Assembly (NCBI RefSeq): GCF_002218195.1
Contig: NZ_CP022336.1
Coordinates: 2,599,001 to 2,663,000 of the forward strand
Source: Sphingorhabdus sp. SMR4y
GTDB taxonomy: Bacteria; Pseudomonadota; Alphaproteobacteria; Sphingomonadales; Sphingomonadaceae
Direction of reading: 5' to 3'
DNA length: 64,000 bases
Part shown: piece after piece, positions 9,113 to 18,646 of the stretch
Layout of the letters: every line of letters begins with the position of its first letter
Position numbering within the stretch: position 1 is the first letter of the stretch
The notes under the pieces: generated by a model
Told to the model about the DNA's origin: nothing
Databases searched by the model: none
What the model saw: the letters and a program-made list of their open reading frames with translations, nothing else
Made by a program: the position numbers and the translations under genes

Positions 9113-10480
9113 ATGGCAAAAGTTGAAGGCGAGTTTCTGAAAGCGCAGAGATCGGAGGGTGAGTTTGAGACGCCCTCCTTCCTCCCGCGCAAGCCAATTC
9201 CCGACATCGGCACGCAGAAAATCGACGGTGAGCGTTTCCATTCGAAAGAATTTATGGACCGCGAATGGGAGATGATCTGGACGCGCACCTGGAACATCGG
9301 CTGCCATGTGACCGAGCTGGAAGAACCTGGCGATTTCCGGGTGCATTCGCTTGGCAAGGAATCGCTTCTCTTTGTCCGCGGCGCTGACGACGTCGTCCGC
9401 GGGTTCTTCAATGTCTGCCAGCATCGCGGCAATATATTGTGCCAGGTTCGCGAAGGCATGGTCAACCATTTCAAATGCCCGTTTCACGGCTGGGAATGGA
9501 ATCTCGACGGCAGTTTGAAGCAGGTTATGCACCCCGATCTTTTCCCGCAATTTCGGGACGGGATACCGGATGGCGACCTGGACCTGCCGGAGTTGAAGGT
9601 CGAGCAGTGGGGGGGGTGGATCTGGTTTAATATGGACCCGGACGCCGGACCGTTGCGCGAATTTCTCGGCGAGGCCGGTGCGCATCTCGAAACCTACGAG
9701 CATGAAAAATTCAACCTCATCGATTACAAAAGCTTCGAATGGCAGGGTAACTGGAAACATGCCCATGATGCCTTCAACGAAAGCTATCATTTCGAAGCTT
9801 TGCATCCCGAATTTCTGGATTTTGCCGAAGGCTTTGACGTGCCGATCGAATTGCTGGGCATCCACAGCCGGATGCTGAATTTCAACCATACGGTCAGTGA
9901 AATTCTCGAAGACAGGGAAAGCATGACGCCGATCCGGGAGAAAATGCTGGGCCTTCCGGAGGGATATCAGGGATCGGCAAAAGACGTCCATCTGGCGGTC
10001 GTCGCTCACAAGCGTTCGATCCAGGAAGAGAGCCATATTCCTTACAAGCGCATGAACGACGAGCAGCTCGCCCATCAATATCATTACACCTTCTTTCCGG
10101 GCACAACGATTACGACCACGCCGGAAATGTCGATCGTATTTCGCTATCGACCGCACGAGTCAGACCCTAATTATTGCTATTATGATTTTCTGATCACCCG
10201 TCACGACCCGCCGGGAGAGCCGCGCCCCGATTTCGAATATCGCCTTTATCGCCATGCGGAATTGCCAAGCTATGTCGAAGCTTTTGACGGCACCTTCGAC
10301 CCTGTTCTTGCCAATGTCCTTCAGCAGGATGGCACCAACATGCCGACCATGCAGCAGGGTACTTCCTCCCGCGGATTCAAGGGAATGATCCTAGGAGAGC
10401 AGGAGGTTCGCATCCGGAATTTCCACCAGACAATCGACCGCTATCTGAGGGGCGACTTCCCCCGGTGCGGCGATCGTTGA
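9113..10480 (+). CDS. Rieske non-heme iron ring-hydroxylating oxygenase, alpha subunit
   Basis: Catalytic subunit of a Rieske oxygenase, 455 aa. The Rieske [2Fe-2S] ligands are C102, H104, C122 and H125. The mononuclear iron site has H226 and H231 in NESYHFEALHP, with E223 as the probable bridging acid and D406 as the likely third ligand. No beta subunit gene is nearby, so it is presumably an alpha-only oxygenase. A stand-alone Rieske ferredoxin (15162-15512) in the same run could supply electrons. No flavin reductase is present in the cluster. It lies 20 nt after the receptor stop with an AAGGA ribosome-binding site. The substrate is unknown. Confidence 0.92.
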   Translation: MAKVEGEFLKAQRSEGEFETPSFLPRKPIPDIGTQKIDGERFHSKEFMDREWEMIWTRTWNIGCHVTELEEPGDFRVHSLGKESLLFVRGADDVVRGFFNVCQHRGNILCQVREGMVNHFKCPFHGWEWNLDGSLKQVMHPDLFPQFRDGIPDGDLDLPELKVEQWGGWIWFNMDPDAGPLREFLGEAGAHLETYEHEKFNLIDYKSFEWQGNWKHAHDAFNESYHFEALHPEFLDFAEGFDVPIELLGIHSRMLNFNHTVSEILEDRESMTPIREKMLGLPEGYQGSAKDVHLAVVAHKRSIQEESHIPYKRMNDEQLAHQYHYTFFPGTTITTTPEMSIVFRYRPHESDPNYCYYDFLITRHDPPGEPRPDFEYRLYRHAELPSYVEAFDGTFDPVLANVLQQDGTNMPTMQQGTSSRGFKGMILGEQEVRIRNFHQTIDRYLRGDFPRCGDR

Positions 10481-10488
10481 GAGGTCTG

Positions 10489-11289
10489 ATGTCAGAAGCA
10501 AAACATATCCATATTGTCACCGGCGGAAAATATCACGATTTCGATCTTGCCCGGCTGAAGCTGCTTGAAGCGATGGCGGAAGACGAACGCATACGCGCGA
10601 GTTGTGCGATGGACTATTCCGGGCTCGACATCCTTGATAAGTCCGCCGGTCTGATCCTCTATACCTGCGACATGATGCCGACCGATAGGCAGGCCGAGCA
10701 GATGGACCAGTTTGTCCGCAACGGCGGTCGGATTCTGGCGTTACATGCGGTAAACGCGCATCTCGAATTTACCGATGGTCCCGAAATCGTTACTAGCGGC
10801 GTTCGTATTCCGGGGCTGGTGAAATCGACTGCGGAATCTGTCTCTCCCTTGTTCATGCAATTGCTTGGAAGCCGGTTCGTTACCCATCTCGCCGCGCAGG
10901 AGGTCCATGTTCATGTCGAGGATCAAGACCATCCGGTGACGCGCGGTATGAGCGACTTTACCCTGATCGACGAACCCTATGTTGCAACTCCGCTCGGCGA
11001 ATTGCGGACCTTGCTGTCGGCGCGATATAAAGGGCCGACGCCTGGTTACGAAACGGGCGAGATCACCGACGACCCGCCGCGTCCTCAGCTTTATGTGAAG
11101 GATCATGGCAAAGGCGCTGTGCTCTATTCGCCACTGGGTCACGCGTGCGGCAAATATGACATGCGCCCGTTGATGGATGAGGCGCCGGTAGTCAGGGGAC
11201 CCTGGGACGATGAGAATTATCTCGAGATCATTAGGCGCGGCATCGCTTGGATCGCCAACGCTGACGTCGCGATCGCTGCCGCCCGATGA
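10489..11289 (+). CDS. ThuA-like domain protein
   Basis: 266-aa protein with a class I glutamine-amidotransferase-like (ThuA/DUF1037) fold signature. An N-terminal IHIVTGGKYHDF is followed by a helix and D-I-L...LILYTCDMMP, then FVRNGGRILALHAVNA and a late GKGAVLYSPLGHACGKYD. Such proteins are linked to sugar or trehalose utilisation but their reaction is poorly defined. The start at 10489 is chosen because GAGAGG lies 4-9 nt upstream; the longer in-frame start at 10465 overlaps the oxygenase gene. Occurrence inside an oxygenase operon is unusual and suggests action on a pathway intermediate. Confidence 0.75.
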   Translation: MSEAKHIHIVTGGKYHDFDLARLKLLEAMAEDERIRASCAMDYSGLDILDKSAGLILYTCDMMPTDRQAEQMDQFVRNGGRILALHAVNAHLEFTDGPEIVTSGVRIPGLVKSTAESVSPLFMQLLGSRFVTHLAAQEVHVHVEDQDHPVTRGMSDFTLIDEPYVATPLGELRTLLSARYKGPTPGYETGEITDDPPRPQLYVKDHGKGAVLYSPLGHACGKYDMRPLMDEAPVVRGPWDDENYLEIIRRGIAWIANADVAIAAAR

Positions 11290-11326
11290 ATAGCAACAGC
11301 AGCCAGATCAAATCGGAAGCTCGAGG

Positions 11327-11848
11327 ATGAAACCTCTAATCATAAGACAGTTGGGCTATGTTACAGATGATCTCGAGGCATCTGCTCTGGCCTGGGTAGA
11401 CACGACCGGGGCAGGGCCGTTTTTTGTCCTGCCGGGCATGGGTTTCCGGAGCTGGACCTATCAGGGCAAGCCGCAACAGATGACGCTTGATATCGCCTTT
11501 GGCCAAGCCGGCGACATGATGATCGAGCTGATCCGGCCCAACGGCCAGTGGCCCAATGTCTATGGAGATTCCATGCCGAAAGGATGCGTGCCGCATCACC
11601 ATGGGGTCCTCGTGAAAGATGTCGAAGCCAGTGCCCGATCAATGGGCGGGGAGGCAGTTACCCGCGCGGAACTCTCCACGGAAACCGAATTGCGCTATTT
11701 TGACTGCCGAGACCGCACCGGCCTGTTCGTCGAACTGATTACGGACAACGACGAAAGTCGCGGTTTCTTCGCCGCTGCGATCGAGGCAACGCAAAACTGG
11801 GATGGCCATACATGTCCGGTCCGTCCATTTTCAACAGGCGAGAGTTGA
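11327..11848 (+). CDS. VOC/glyoxalase-fold protein
   Basis: 173-aa protein of the vicinal-oxygen-chelate superfamily (Glyoxalase_4-like). It opens with IRQLGYVTDDLEASALAWVD and has the second-half repeat HHHGVLVKDVEAS. The end carries LFVELIT, a typical metal-site glutamate region. Family members isomerise, cleave or epimerise small metabolites using a metal centre. Operon position between the ThuA-like and SDR genes points to a catabolic step. The stop overlaps the next ATG (TGATG). Confidence 0.8.
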   Translation: MKPLIIRQLGYVTDDLEASALAWVDTTGAGPFFVLPGMGFRSWTYQGKPQQMTLDIAFGQAGDMMIELIRPNGQWPNVYGDSMPKGCVPHHHGVLVKDVEASARSMGGEAVTRAELSTETELRYFDCRDRTGLFVELITDNDESRGFFAAAIEATQNWDGHTCPVRPFSTGES

Positions 11849-12603
11849 TGGAACAGTCAAATACAGCCAGCGGTTTCCAAGACCTGGCTATCATCGTGAC
11901 CGGTGCGGCATCCGGTATCGGCGCGGCGATCGTTGACCGATTGCAGGGAGCTGGTGCAAACGTGGTGGCACTCGACCGGATGGCGCTTTCCGCCCCGGCA
12001 GCGCTTTCCATCCAGATGGATGTCACCAGTGAGGATGAATGGATCGCGGCTGTCAAGCAGGTGAGCAAGCAGTTGGGCCGGATTGATGGCCTGGTCAACT
12101 GTGCGGGCGTTATTCGCATGGGGGCGATCACCGACCTGCCTGCCGAAGAATTCCGGCTGAGCATGCAGGTCAATGTCGAGGGACCGTTTCTCGCCATGAA
12201 ACATGTTCTGCCGGTGATGTACAATCAAGCCTGCGGCAGCATCGTCAATATTTCCTCGACCGCGGGGATCGCGGGAGCTCCCGGCGCGGCCGGCTATTGC
12301 GCCAGCAAGGGCGCGATCCGGATGATGTCAAAGGCGGTTGCGCTGGAAGCCATTGCGAACAAATCGAATGTGCGGATCAATTCCGTCCATCCCGCAATGA
12401 CGGAAACCCCGATGGTCAAGGACATCGTCAGACAGCTCGGCGGCGATGACAATATTGAAGAGCAAATGCGGGCGCTTCAGCCGTCAGGGAATTTCATCCC
12501 GGTGGAGGCGGTCGTAGATGCCATCCTGTTCTTGCTTTCTGATGCTTCGCAGTTCGTCAATGGAACCGAGTTGATCGTGGACAATGGATTTACCGCTCAG
12601 TGA
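11848..12603 (+). CDS. Short-chain dehydrogenase/reductase (SDR) 1
   Basis: 251-aa classical SDR, NAD(P)-dependent oxidoreductase. It has the TGAASGIG cofactor motif near residue 18, NCAG, an active-site serine in NISSTAG, and Y-C-A-S-K as the YxxxK catalytic pair. The start at 11848 overlaps the VOC stop (TGATG). An upstream in-frame ATG at 11812 would lie inside the VOC gene. It is followed by a second SDR overlapping by 4 nt. Confidence 0.9.
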   Translation: MEQSNTASGFQDLAIIVTGAASGIGAAIVDRLQGAGANVVALDRMALSAPAALSIQMDVTSEDEWIAAVKQVSKQLGRIDGLVNCAGVIRMGAITDLPAEEFRLSMQVNVEGPFLAMKHVLPVMYNQACGSIVNISSTAGIAGAPGAAGYCASKGAIRMMSKAVALEAIANKSNVRINSVHPAMTETPMVKDIVRQLGGDDNIEEQMRALQPSGNFIPVEAVVDAILFLLSDASQFVNGTELIVDNGFTAQ

Positions 12604-13391
12604 ACGGCAACCGTCAGCATTTGCGACTGAAAGGTTGCCAGGCTCTGGTAACAGGTGCGCTCGGGGGGATCGGCATGGCGATCTGCGACCTGTTTGTCGC
12701 GCATGGGGCACGCGTCTGGCTCGCCGACCTCGAATCGGCAGATAGCGATAAAGCGCGGCTGGCGCTGGAGCAATTTGGTGATGCTGAATATCTCCGTCTC
12801 GATGTGACGGATCGCCGGGACTGGGATAGGGCGGCCGCCAGAATTGGCGACCGGCTTGACATTCTGGTCAACAATGCCGGCATAGCGCCGACTGGCGAAA
12901 TGGAAGATCTGCCGCTTGAACAATGGCAACAAGTGATGGCGGTCAACTGCCAGGGCGCTTTTCTGGCGCTCGCAACATTGGCCAGTCATCTCGAGCGCGC
13001 GGGAAAGTCGAATGATCGGTGGGCGAGCGTCGTCAATATCTCGTCGATTCTCGCGATGGTCGGGATGTCACAGGCCAGCGCCTATGCTGCCAGCAAGGGC
13101 GCCTTGCGCAGCCTGACCAAATCGGCTGCGATGGAATTTGTTCAGGGTGAGCGGCCAATCCGGGTAAATTCTCTCCACCCCGGCTTTGTAGAGACCGAAA
13201 TGACGCGGGCCGGCAGTGACGCAATGAGCGAAGCGGGAGATCTGCTGGCGTCACTGGGCCGCGAAACCCCGATGGCCCGCGTCGGAACGCCCGAAGAGAT
13301 CGCTTTTGCCGCACTGTTTCTTGCATCAAGTGAGAGCAGTTTCATCACAGGCAGCGAGCTGACCGTCGATGGCGGCTGGACCGCCCGCTAA
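12600..13391 (+). CDS. Short-chain dehydrogenase/reductase (SDR) 2
   Basis: 263-aa classical SDR with VTGALGGIG (cofactor), LVNNAG, an active-site serine in NISSILA and YAASK catalytic residues. The GTG start overlaps the stop of SDR 1 (GTGA), which indicates translational coupling. Two consecutive SDRs suggest sequential alcohol or cis-diol oxidations after the Rieske oxygenase step, an inference from context. Confidence 0.88.
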   Translation: MNGNRQHLRLKGCQALVTGALGGIGMAICDLFVAHGARVWLADLESADSDKARLALEQFGDAEYLRLDVTDRRDWDRAAARIGDRLDILVNNAGIAPTGEMEDLPLEQWQQVMAVNCQGAFLALATLASHLERAGKSNDRWASVVNISSILAMVGMSQASAYAASKGALRSLTKSAAMEFVQGERPIRVNSLHPGFVETEMTRAGSDAMSEAGDLLASLGRETPMARVGTPEEIAFAALFLASSESSFITGSELTVDGGWTAR

Positions 13392-13408
13392 AAATAAAAG
13401 GAACTGCC

Positions 13409-14077
13409 ATGATTTTCTATGATTTCGATCTGTTTGCTCCCAGTCCCTATGTTGTCAGGATGTTCGCCGCGGAGAAGGGCCTGAAGCTGGAACGAAAAAT
13501 CATCGATTTGCTGACCAGAGAGAACCGGCGTGCTCCCTTCACGACCGAGATCAGCCCGCTGGGCGAACTGCCCGCCGTGCAGCTTGATGATGGGACCGCT
13601 CTGACCGAGATCACCGCAATTTGCGAATATCTGGAAGAGATCCACCCGGAACCGCCACTGATCGGTTCCACGCCATTGGAGCGTGCGGAAACGCGTATGT
13701 GGGTGCGGCGCATCGACCAGAAAATCGCCGAGCCGATGGGCGAGGGCTTCTCGGCAGCCGAAGGGCGGGAGTTCTTCGAATCGGACCACAAGGATTCCGT
13801 ACTCATCACCAAGACGATATTGCCACCCGAAGCTGGACCAGCACTCAAGGCCAAGGCGAGAGAAAAGATCATCTGGATGGACGGCCAGCTTGAGGGGCGG
13901 CAATTTGTTTGCGGCGACCGCTTCACACTGGCGGATATATATCTCTATTGCTACCTGCAGTTTGGCGAACATCAGGGCCAGCCGATCCCGACCGAAACTC
14001 TCTGGATGCGCGATTTCTTCGACCGTATGAAGGCACGGTCAACAGCTTGGCATGGCGAAGGCGGCAGCCTGGAATAG
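13409..14077 (+). CDS. Glutathione S-transferase family protein
   Basis: 222-aa GST. The N-terminal thioredoxin-like domain runs to about residue 78 (GELPAVQLDDGTALTEITAI is the usual cis-Pro and Ser/Thr-rich glutathione site). An all-helical C-terminal domain follows, with FTLADIYLYCYLQF. A good AAGGA site precedes the ATG. In aromatic-catabolic operons such GSTs act as isomerases, dehalogenases or beta-etherases. The role here is not determinable from sequence. Confidence 0.88.
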   Translation: MIFYDFDLFAPSPYVVRMFAAEKGLKLERKIIDLLTRENRRAPFTTEISPLGELPAVQLDDGTALTEITAICEYLEEIHPEPPLIGSTPLERAETRMWVRRIDQKIAEPMGEGFSAAEGREFFESDHKDSVLITKTILPPEAGPALKAKAREKIIWMDGQLEGRQFVCGDRFTLADIYLYCYLQFGEHQGQPIPTETLWMRDFFDRMKARSTAWHGEGGSLE

Positions 14078-14126
14078 GCAGGACAATTCTCCTTATCCAG
14101 ACGTCAACAGACAGCAGGAATTCATT

Positions 14127-15089
14127 ATGAAAGCAGTATTCTACAGCGAGAACGGTGGCCCGGAGGTCATGCAATATGGGGAACGGCCGGATCCGACCTT
14201 GCAGGACGACGGCGTCCTGATCAGATCGGAAGCGATTTCTATTGAGGGCGGTGACCTGTTGAACCGGCTGATTTCTCCACCAGACCCAGTGCCCTTTATT
14301 CCGGGCTATCAGGCTGCGGGAATTGTCGAGGCGGTCGGACCATCAATTACGCTCTTCCAGCCCGGCGATCGCGTGGTGGCTTTCAACTGGTGCGGAAGTC
14401 ACGCGGAACTGTTCGCCGCACCGGAATGCTTCACTTATGCAATTCCGGAATCGCTGGATATCGCGCTGGCATCCGTTGCCCCGATCGCCTTCGGTACCGC
14501 TTATGACGCGCTAATCGAATATGGCAATCTGCAGCCGGGTGAGTTCGTATTGATTCAGGGTGCCGGCGGCGGCGTCGGGCTGGCAGCCGTGCAGATCGCC
14601 AAGGCCGCAGGTGCAACAGTGATCGGCACGTCTTCCAGCAATGAGCGTCTGGAGCGGATTCGTTCTTTCGGGCTGGATTACGGCGTCAACTATCGCGATG
14701 AGGATATTGCCGAGAAATGCCTGTCCCTTACCGGCGGCTCCGGAGTTGATCTCGCGGTTGATCTGGCCGGTGGCAAAGGCAAGGAGTTGCTGGTTAAAGC
14801 ATTGCGCCCGCATGGTCGCTACGCAGCCGTAGGCGCAGCAACTGGAGAGATACCCTCGTTCAGCTTCTTTGAACTGATCGGTGAAATGCTGCATGTGTTC
14901 GGCGTCTCCCTCGGCCAGGAAATGCACACCGGCCGGGTTCGCGCGCTGGTTGCCGATATCTTCGCCAAGCTGGAAGATGGCTCCTACCGAATGCCGATCG
15001 ACAAGACCTTTGCCTTGTCTGACGCGGTCGCTGCGCATCGCCATGTTGCAGAATCGCACCCATTTGGCCGGGTAATCATGAAGCCCTGA
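14127..15089 (+). CDS. Zinc-independent MDR: quinone-oxidoreductase-like NADPH dehydrogenase
   Basis: 320-aa medium-chain dehydrogenase/reductase. The N-terminal GroES-like domain (IPGYQAAGIVEAVG, GDRVVAF) precedes the Rossmann domain with GAGGGVGLAAVQIAKAAGA near residue 150. No structural or catalytic zinc cysteines are visible, which fits the QOR/enoyl reductase branch. The start at 14127 has AGCAGGAA upstream; an in-frame ATG at 14052 lies inside the GST gene. It is co-directional with the oxygenase cluster. Confidence 0.88.
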   Translation: MKAVFYSENGGPEVMQYGERPDPTLQDDGVLIRSEAISIEGGDLLNRLISPPDPVPFIPGYQAAGIVEAVGPSITLFQPGDRVVAFNWCGSHAELFAAPECFTYAIPESLDIALASVAPIAFGTAYDALIEYGNLQPGEFVLIQGAGGGVGLAAVQIAKAAGATVIGTSSSNERLERIRSFGLDYGVNYRDEDIAEKCLSLTGGSGVDLAVDLAGGKGKELLVKALRPHGRYAAVGAATGEIPSFSFFELIGEMLHVFGVSLGQEMHTGRVRALVADIFAKLEDGSYRMPIDKTFALSDAVAAHRHVAESHPFGRVIMKP

Positions 15090-15161
15090 ACAGATAATCA
15101 CTGATTTGATCGGATAAAACATTCGGTGGGTCGACGCACACAGAGAAAGGTAAAAGTCCGA

Positions 15162-15512
15162 ATGAGTAGTACATGGCACCCGATCATGGCGTTGGAGGAA
15201 TTTCCCGCAGATGGAAAACATGCAGCCTGTATCGGGGGCTGGTTCGTGCTCGTGGTGAAGGAAGGGGAGCGATTGGTTGCGGTCAACGACCGCTGTACCC
15301 ATCAGGCGTCCCGGCTGTCCGAGGGACGAATCCGTCGCGGCGCCATCATGTGCCCTGTCCATGGTGCCCGTTTCGAGGCTGCTACCGGCAAGTGTCTTGG
15401 CGGTGCCTACCCCGACCTGCGCACCTTTGAAACACGCATCATCGATAACAGGATCGAAGTGGCAGTGCCGGACGAGCCACCGGGCGTGCACGAACGACCG
15501 GCAGGCGTCTGA
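15162..15512 (+). CDS. Rieske [2Fe-2S] ferredoxin-type protein
   Basis: 116-aa single-domain Rieske protein. The ligands are in C-T-H (NDRCTHQA) and C-P-V-H (IMCPVHGARF), spaced like oxygenase ferredoxins. The start at 15162 is preferred (GAAAGG about 10 nt upstream) over a GTG at 15126. It closes the cluster that begins with the TonB receptor and is the likely electron donor for the Rieske oxygenase at 9113. Confidence 0.88.
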   Translation: MSSTWHPIMALEEFPADGKHAACIGGWFVLVVKEGERLVAVNDRCTHQASRLSEGRIRRGAIMCPVHGARFEAATGKCLGGAYPDLRTFETRIIDNRIEVAVPDEPPGVHERPAGV

Positions 15513-15994
15513 GCTCTGTCCGACGGCCGCCAGTTATTAATCTGCAGGGTAACCAATAATTCCACCATAACTCGACTGGAAAATATCAACCTGCGCAATC
15601 GATATTTTATTTCATGTAGAATGGTTATTGGGATGCGTTGAAGCCATGCACCACGACGATATGGTCGTCCGCATACTCGGAAGTATACCGGCATCAGGAC
15701 GAACGGAAGGCTGATCTGGATGCTCGCGTATCTTTGATGCGACAAAGGCGGAAACAGCCCTTTTTGAAAATCCTTTCTCTTGATTGGCTGTCTGATATCT
15801 CCAACATGGATTACTGAACTGTTCTTTCCACCCTTGAGCCATGGCTGTCTAACATAGCCTCATCCCTATTCCTCGCTCGCCGTCCCGGTAATCATGATGA
15901 TGACTACCGTTGGTCAATGGGGGTCATTGAATCCTCTTCAGGCACCAGCAGACTATTCGCTAAACTGATTGCCCGAATGACGGGTCGGGCCGCG
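15513..15994. other. Intergenic region between convergent genes
   Basis: About 480 nt, more A+T rich than its surroundings. It lies between the ferredoxin and the 3' end of the sensor kinase. Only short unconvincing ORFs are present. I see no RNA gene and no clear terminator. Confidence 0.5.
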
Positions 15995-17938
15995 TTATGC
16001 CGGCAGGTGCAGGACGGCAGTCGTGCCCTCTCCTGGTCGCGACGCAATGGTGAAACGGCACCCGTGGCGATCGGCAAGGTCACGCACGATGGCCAGGCCA
16101 AGACCATCACCGTCCGACGCATCGCCCTTTTTGCCAGCCTTCTGGACCGCTTTCAGGGTTGCGGCATCCATGCCGATACCATCGTCGCGGACTATGATCC
16201 GGCAATGCTTGCCCTCTCTTATTTCCAGGCTGATCGTCTGCGCCTCGGCGTGCCGCAGCGCATTGGCCACGAGATTGCTGGTCGCGCGGATCAGGGCGAG
16301 CGCCGGGACCCGCGTTTTGGCGTCCGATCCGGTAATGGCCAGTACCACGCCAGCTCTCTCGGCCTCGGCGCCGAACATCTCTTGGACGGCGCGCGTGATC
16401 AGGCCAAGAGAATAGATTTCCATATCCTCCGCGGCATCGGCGGGCGCTCGCTCTCCATCGACGGTATATTCCTTCGTCAGATGCTCCAGATAGTCGATCG
16501 CCTGATCGAACTGGCTTTGCAGGTCCGGTGAAAGGCTCCCCCGTTCCCTGGCCAATATGCTTCGCAGTCCGACGATCGGCTGGCGGATGTCGTGGCTGGC
16601 GGCAGCCAGTTGCGCCTTTCTGCGCGTGGCAGACTCTCTGGCACGGGCATATTCCCGCTCGGTCTGAAGCAGTCTGCGGTCGGTGTCGGCCTGGATTTCG
16701 AGTGCGGCAATCCGCTCTGCCGTCATCCGGTCTCTCTCGCGCCGCGTCCGAAGCACGTCGACGAGGACGAGCAGCAGCATGCCGGCACCGGCAAATAGCC
16801 GGATTGCATCCCGGATAAACTCGATCGCAAGGTCGGTGAACAGACGGCCCAGATAATAAGGCTCGACGAACAGTGCGGCGATGGCGGAAAATAGCAATAT
16901 GCCGCCGGCCAACAGGCGAAGGCGGGGCGCAATATCGAACCGGAGGGCTACGGTAATGGCGAACAGGAACAATACGACATAAAGGGACCACAGAAGATCA
17001 GGGGTAGAGTTGGAAATATAGGCGATCCAGACGAGCGGTAACGGCAGTGCAATTGCGACAATTCTGAACCAGATATTGTGATCCAGCCGAAAGTCGCTGC
17101 GGAATGCATAGAGGAAAACATAATAGCCGAAAAACACGGCGAGCAATGTGAACGCTTCCCATATGGATCGCCCCTGTTCGGGAGTCGCCGCCAGAACCGT
17201 CGAATAGAGAGACGCCTCGTTCTGCAACATCATCACAGCGTAGCCAATGCCGATCAGCATCGCGAGCGGCCGGTTGGTAAGAAAGGAAACGACCGCCAGA
17301 ATGATACCGATCATTACCAGCATCACGGTGAATCCCGACTTGAACAGGACAGCGACGACCTGATTGCTGCCCAGCTCCCCTTCGCGGAAAATCCCAATAT
17401 TGGGGTTGTCGCCACTCGCTGCGTTGATCAGCGCAAGACACGTCTGCCCGGGTGCGATGGCAAAATTCTGGGTGCGGATATAGGTGAAATAGCGAGCCTC
17501 GAGCTGTCCATCCGTCCCGGTCTTAGATGCCAGTATTTCCCGGCGAGGTTCGCCGGCGCATTCCAGATATACTCTTGGCGGAACCACGAAAATTCCGCCG
17601 AGCCCGATCACCCTGCGCAGCGTTTCGCCGCCTGTCTCGCCTCCATTGCGAAACTTCAGGGCTATCCAGCTGCGCCAGTCATGAAATGCGCCATCACTGT
17701 CCGTTGCTATCGGAGGACCGAACCGCCCCTCACGATAGGCTGCAAAAGCCTGGTCGACCGAAATTTCTTCGCCGCGGGGCTGGACGAGATAGCGCGCCGC
17801 ATATTCGACCTGCTCGGCAGATTGTCCGGTTTCGAGCAACACTGGACCGTCGAAGGCATGTGCGGTTTCTGACAGAAAAGGCGTCAGCCACAGCAAAAGC
17901 ACCGCAAGTGCCTGTCGGAAAAAGCACTTTTCTCCCAT
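15995..17938 (-). CDS. Membrane sensor histidine kinase, 7TMR-DISM type
   Basis: 647 aa from the ATG at 17938. A signal peptide (residues 1-28, ending TAHA) leads a periplasmic domain to about 195 with the look of 7TMR-DISM extracellular modules. Seven or so membrane segments span about 200-395, then a short coiled coil. The HisKA box has the phospho-acceptor H449 (SHDIRQPI). The HATPase has the N-box near N555, DDGIGMD at 585-591 and GDGLGLA at 610-616. The open frame continues another 819 nt upstream, but that part is antisense to the response regulator and lacks coding character. It is divergent by 51 nt from its presumed partner regulator. The signal sensed is unknown. Confidence 0.92.
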   Translation of the reverse strand: MGEKCFFRQALAVLLLWLTPFLSETAHAFDGPVLLETGQSAEQVEYAARYLVQPRGEEISVDQAFAAYREGRFGPPIATDSDGAFHDWRSWIALKFRNGGETGGETLRRVIGLGGIFVVPPRVYLECAGEPRREILASKTGTDGQLEARYFTYIRTQNFAIAPGQTCLALINAASGDNPNIGIFREGELGSNQVVAVLFKSGFTVMLVMIGIILAVVSFLTNRPLAMLIGIGYAVMMLQNEASLYSTVLAATPEQGRSIWEAFTLLAVFFGYYVFLYAFRSDFRLDHNIWFRIVAIALPLPLVWIAYISNSTPDLLWSLYVVLFLFAITVALRFDIAPRLRLLAGGILLFSAIAALFVEPYYLGRLFTDLAIEFIRDAIRLFAGAGMLLLVLVDVLRTRRERDRMTAERIAALEIQADTDRRLLQTEREYARARESATRRKAQLAAASHDIRQPIVGLRSILARERGSLSPDLQSQFDQAIDYLEHLTKEYTVDGERAPADAAEDMEIYSLGLITRAVQEMFGAEAERAGVVLAITGSDAKTRVPALALIRATSNLVANALRHAEAQTISLEIREGKHCRIIVRDDGIGMDAATLKAVQKAGKKGDASDGDGLGLAIVRDLADRHGCRFTIASRPGEGTTAVLHLPA

Positions 17939-17989
17939 CCGAATTGCTATACTGTACAAATTTGGCTTGGCAACCGGGGGTAAAGTTGC
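17939..17989. promoter_or_regulatory. Divergent kinase/regulator promoter region
   Basis: The 51-nt space between the divergent sensor and regulator genes is A+T rich, with GCTATACTGTACAAATT. TATACT is a plausible -10 element for the regulator strand. No clear operator symmetry was seen apart from the short TGTACA palindrome. Confidence 0.4.
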
Positions 17990-18646
17990 GTGAGTTTCGG
18001 AAGAACCTATACGGCGGTCATTGCTGATGACCATGCGATCATCCGCAGCGCCTTGTCGCATGCGCTCGTCGATCACGATGCGCTTGCCGGCTATCAGATC
18101 GAACCGGTCGCCACTGTCGATAATGGTATCGATGCGATTGCTGCTATCCGCAAGTATCGGCCCGACTTGCTGATGCTCGACATTTCCATGCCGCATGCCG
18201 GGGGAACCGAGGTCCTGCTGGAGGCCCGGCGCTGGTCCTCTGCGACGAAGGTGGTGATTTTTACCGGCGTTGAAGCGAGCGGCAAGATCGCCGAGCTCGT
18301 CGATATCGGGGCCGATGGCGTTTTCTGCAAATCCGACGACCTGGGAGAAGTCACCGATGCGCTCCCCGTCATTCTGGAGGGCGGACGAATGATCTGTCGT
18401 CGCTTCACCATGTTGTTGAAAAACAGCGCCACCTTCGAACCCCTGACCGATCGCGAGCGACAGGTGCTCAATCTGGTTGTTTCCGGCCGGACGAACAAGG
18501 AAATTGCCGGAATTCTGGGTATCAGCATCAAGACCGTAGACCGGCACCGCACCAGCGTAATGGGCAAGACCGGGTCGCATTCTGCCGCGGAACTGATTGC
18601 CTATGCCTTGCGGGAAGGTTTGATCGATCCGGCGCAGGCGCGCTGA
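17990..18646 (+). CDS. LuxR/NarL-type response regulator
   Basis: 218 aa. The receiver domain has D13/D14, phospho-acceptor D64 (LMLDISMP), the switch threonine in IFTGVEA and a lysine in FCKSDD. A LuxR-type HTH follows at about 145-205 (LTDRERQVLNLV...TNKEIAGILGISIKTVDRH). The GTG start at 17990 follows a GGGGG-rich ribosome-binding site. It is divergent from the sensor kinase and upstream of four exported-protein genes, which are the obvious candidate regulon. Confidence 0.92.
   Translation: MSFGRTYTAVIADDHAIIRSALSHALVDHDALAGYQIEPVATVDNGIDAIAAIRKYRPDLLMLDISMPHAGGTEVLLEARRWSSATKVVIFTGVEASGKIAELVDIGADGVFCKSDDLGEVTDALPVILEGGRMICRRFTMLLKNSATFEPLTDRERQVLNLVVSGRTNKEIAGILGISIKTVDRHRTSVMGKTGSHSAAELIAYALREGLIDPAQAR

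Noticed and set aside
9095-10156. 353-aa minus-strand frame
   Set aside because: Antisense to the Rieske oxygenase alpha subunit, whose metal ligands are intact.
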